Of a DNA stretch of 6,158 bases, positions 6,104 to 6,158 are shown piece after piece. The DNA lies in the NCBI GenBank assembly GCA_964390645.1, contig CAYMLL010000391.1, positions 1-6,158 of the forward strand, written 5' to 3'. Source of the DNA: CAYMLL01 sp964390645. GTDB taxonomy: Bacteria > Planctomycetota > UBA8108. How positions within the stretch are numbered: the first letter of the stretch is position 1; the number at the start of each line of letters is the position of its first letter. The translations under genes were made by a program, and so were the position numbers. The notes under the pieces are model-generated. The model was not told the origin of the DNA and did not search any database. It worked only from the letters and a program-made list of their open reading frames with translations.

Positions 6104-6158
6104 TGGTGACCCCGGCAGGACTCTAACCTGCGACCTGCTGTTCCGGAGACAGCCGCTC
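6104..6158 (-). tRNA. tRNA-Arg(CCG), 3' part; 5' part outside window
   Basis: Read on the minus strand from the right edge: GAGC (3' side of the D stem, 6155-6158), G26, anticodon stem GCTGT (6149-6153) and ACAGC (6137-6141) around loop CTCCGGA (6142-6148), variable loop AGGTC (6132-6136), T stem GCAGG/CCTGC (6127-6131 and 6115-6119), acceptor strand CGGGGTC (6108-6114), discriminator A and encoded CCA (6104-6106). Both complete stems pair perfectly. The anticodon is CCG at 6144-6146, reading the CGG arginine codon; the same loop and AGGTC variable loop occur in E. coli tRNA-Arg(CCG). The T loop reads TTAGAGT rather than the usual TTCGA-type sequence, so position 56 is A instead of the near-universal C that pairs with G19. 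The missing 5' acceptor strand should read GACCCCG. Confidence 0.88.

Noticed and set aside
5815..6126. 103-codon plus-strand frame
   Set aside because: It ends inside the tRNA gene and runs antisense through the integrase remnant; no ribosome binding site or domain.

Overview
The window is GC-rich bacterial DNA, most likely from a planctomycete (Planctomycetota). Two things suggest this. One is a very large secreted protein combining lamin-tail, CotH and dockerin domains, with the 'RGDANRDG...DISD' and 'PVPPAPYPELGQDP' C-terminal style common in that phylum. The other is an integrase N-terminus of the type abundant there. This is recognition from memory, not a database result.

Positions 1 to 4720 (about three quarters of the window) hold one uninterrupted minus-strand reading frame of at least 1573 codons whose C-terminus runs off the left edge. 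Translating the reverse complement gives, in order: a signal peptide, a first lamin-tail domain (LTD), a jelly-roll sandwich, a second LTD, a third LTD with a carbohydrate-binding-like insert, an Ig-like domain, a CotH kinase-fold domain, a beta-sandwich, an IPT/TIG domain and a dockerin. It is an exported multidomain surface or extracellular protein.

Positions 4721 to 5238 form a divergent intergenic region with no convincing gene. It contains the CotH-gene ribosome binding site, a small inverted repeat and a strong 13-bp hairpin without a T-tract. Positions 5239 to 5505 encode an 88-residue membrane protein with two predicted transmembrane segments on the plus strand and a good Shine-Dalgarno sequence.

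From about 5506 to the right edge the DNA looks like a decayed integration junction. The last 55 bases are the 3' part of a tRNA-Arg(CCG) gene on the minus strand. About 110 bp beyond its CCA end lies an integrase gene remnant: the arm-type DNA-binding N-terminus is recognisable for about 48 residues, then homology stops and no catalytic domain follows. Between them are two 9-bp direct repeats. The reading is an old mobile element that used the tRNA-Arg gene as attachment site. No complete mobile element, CRISPR array or defence system is visible.
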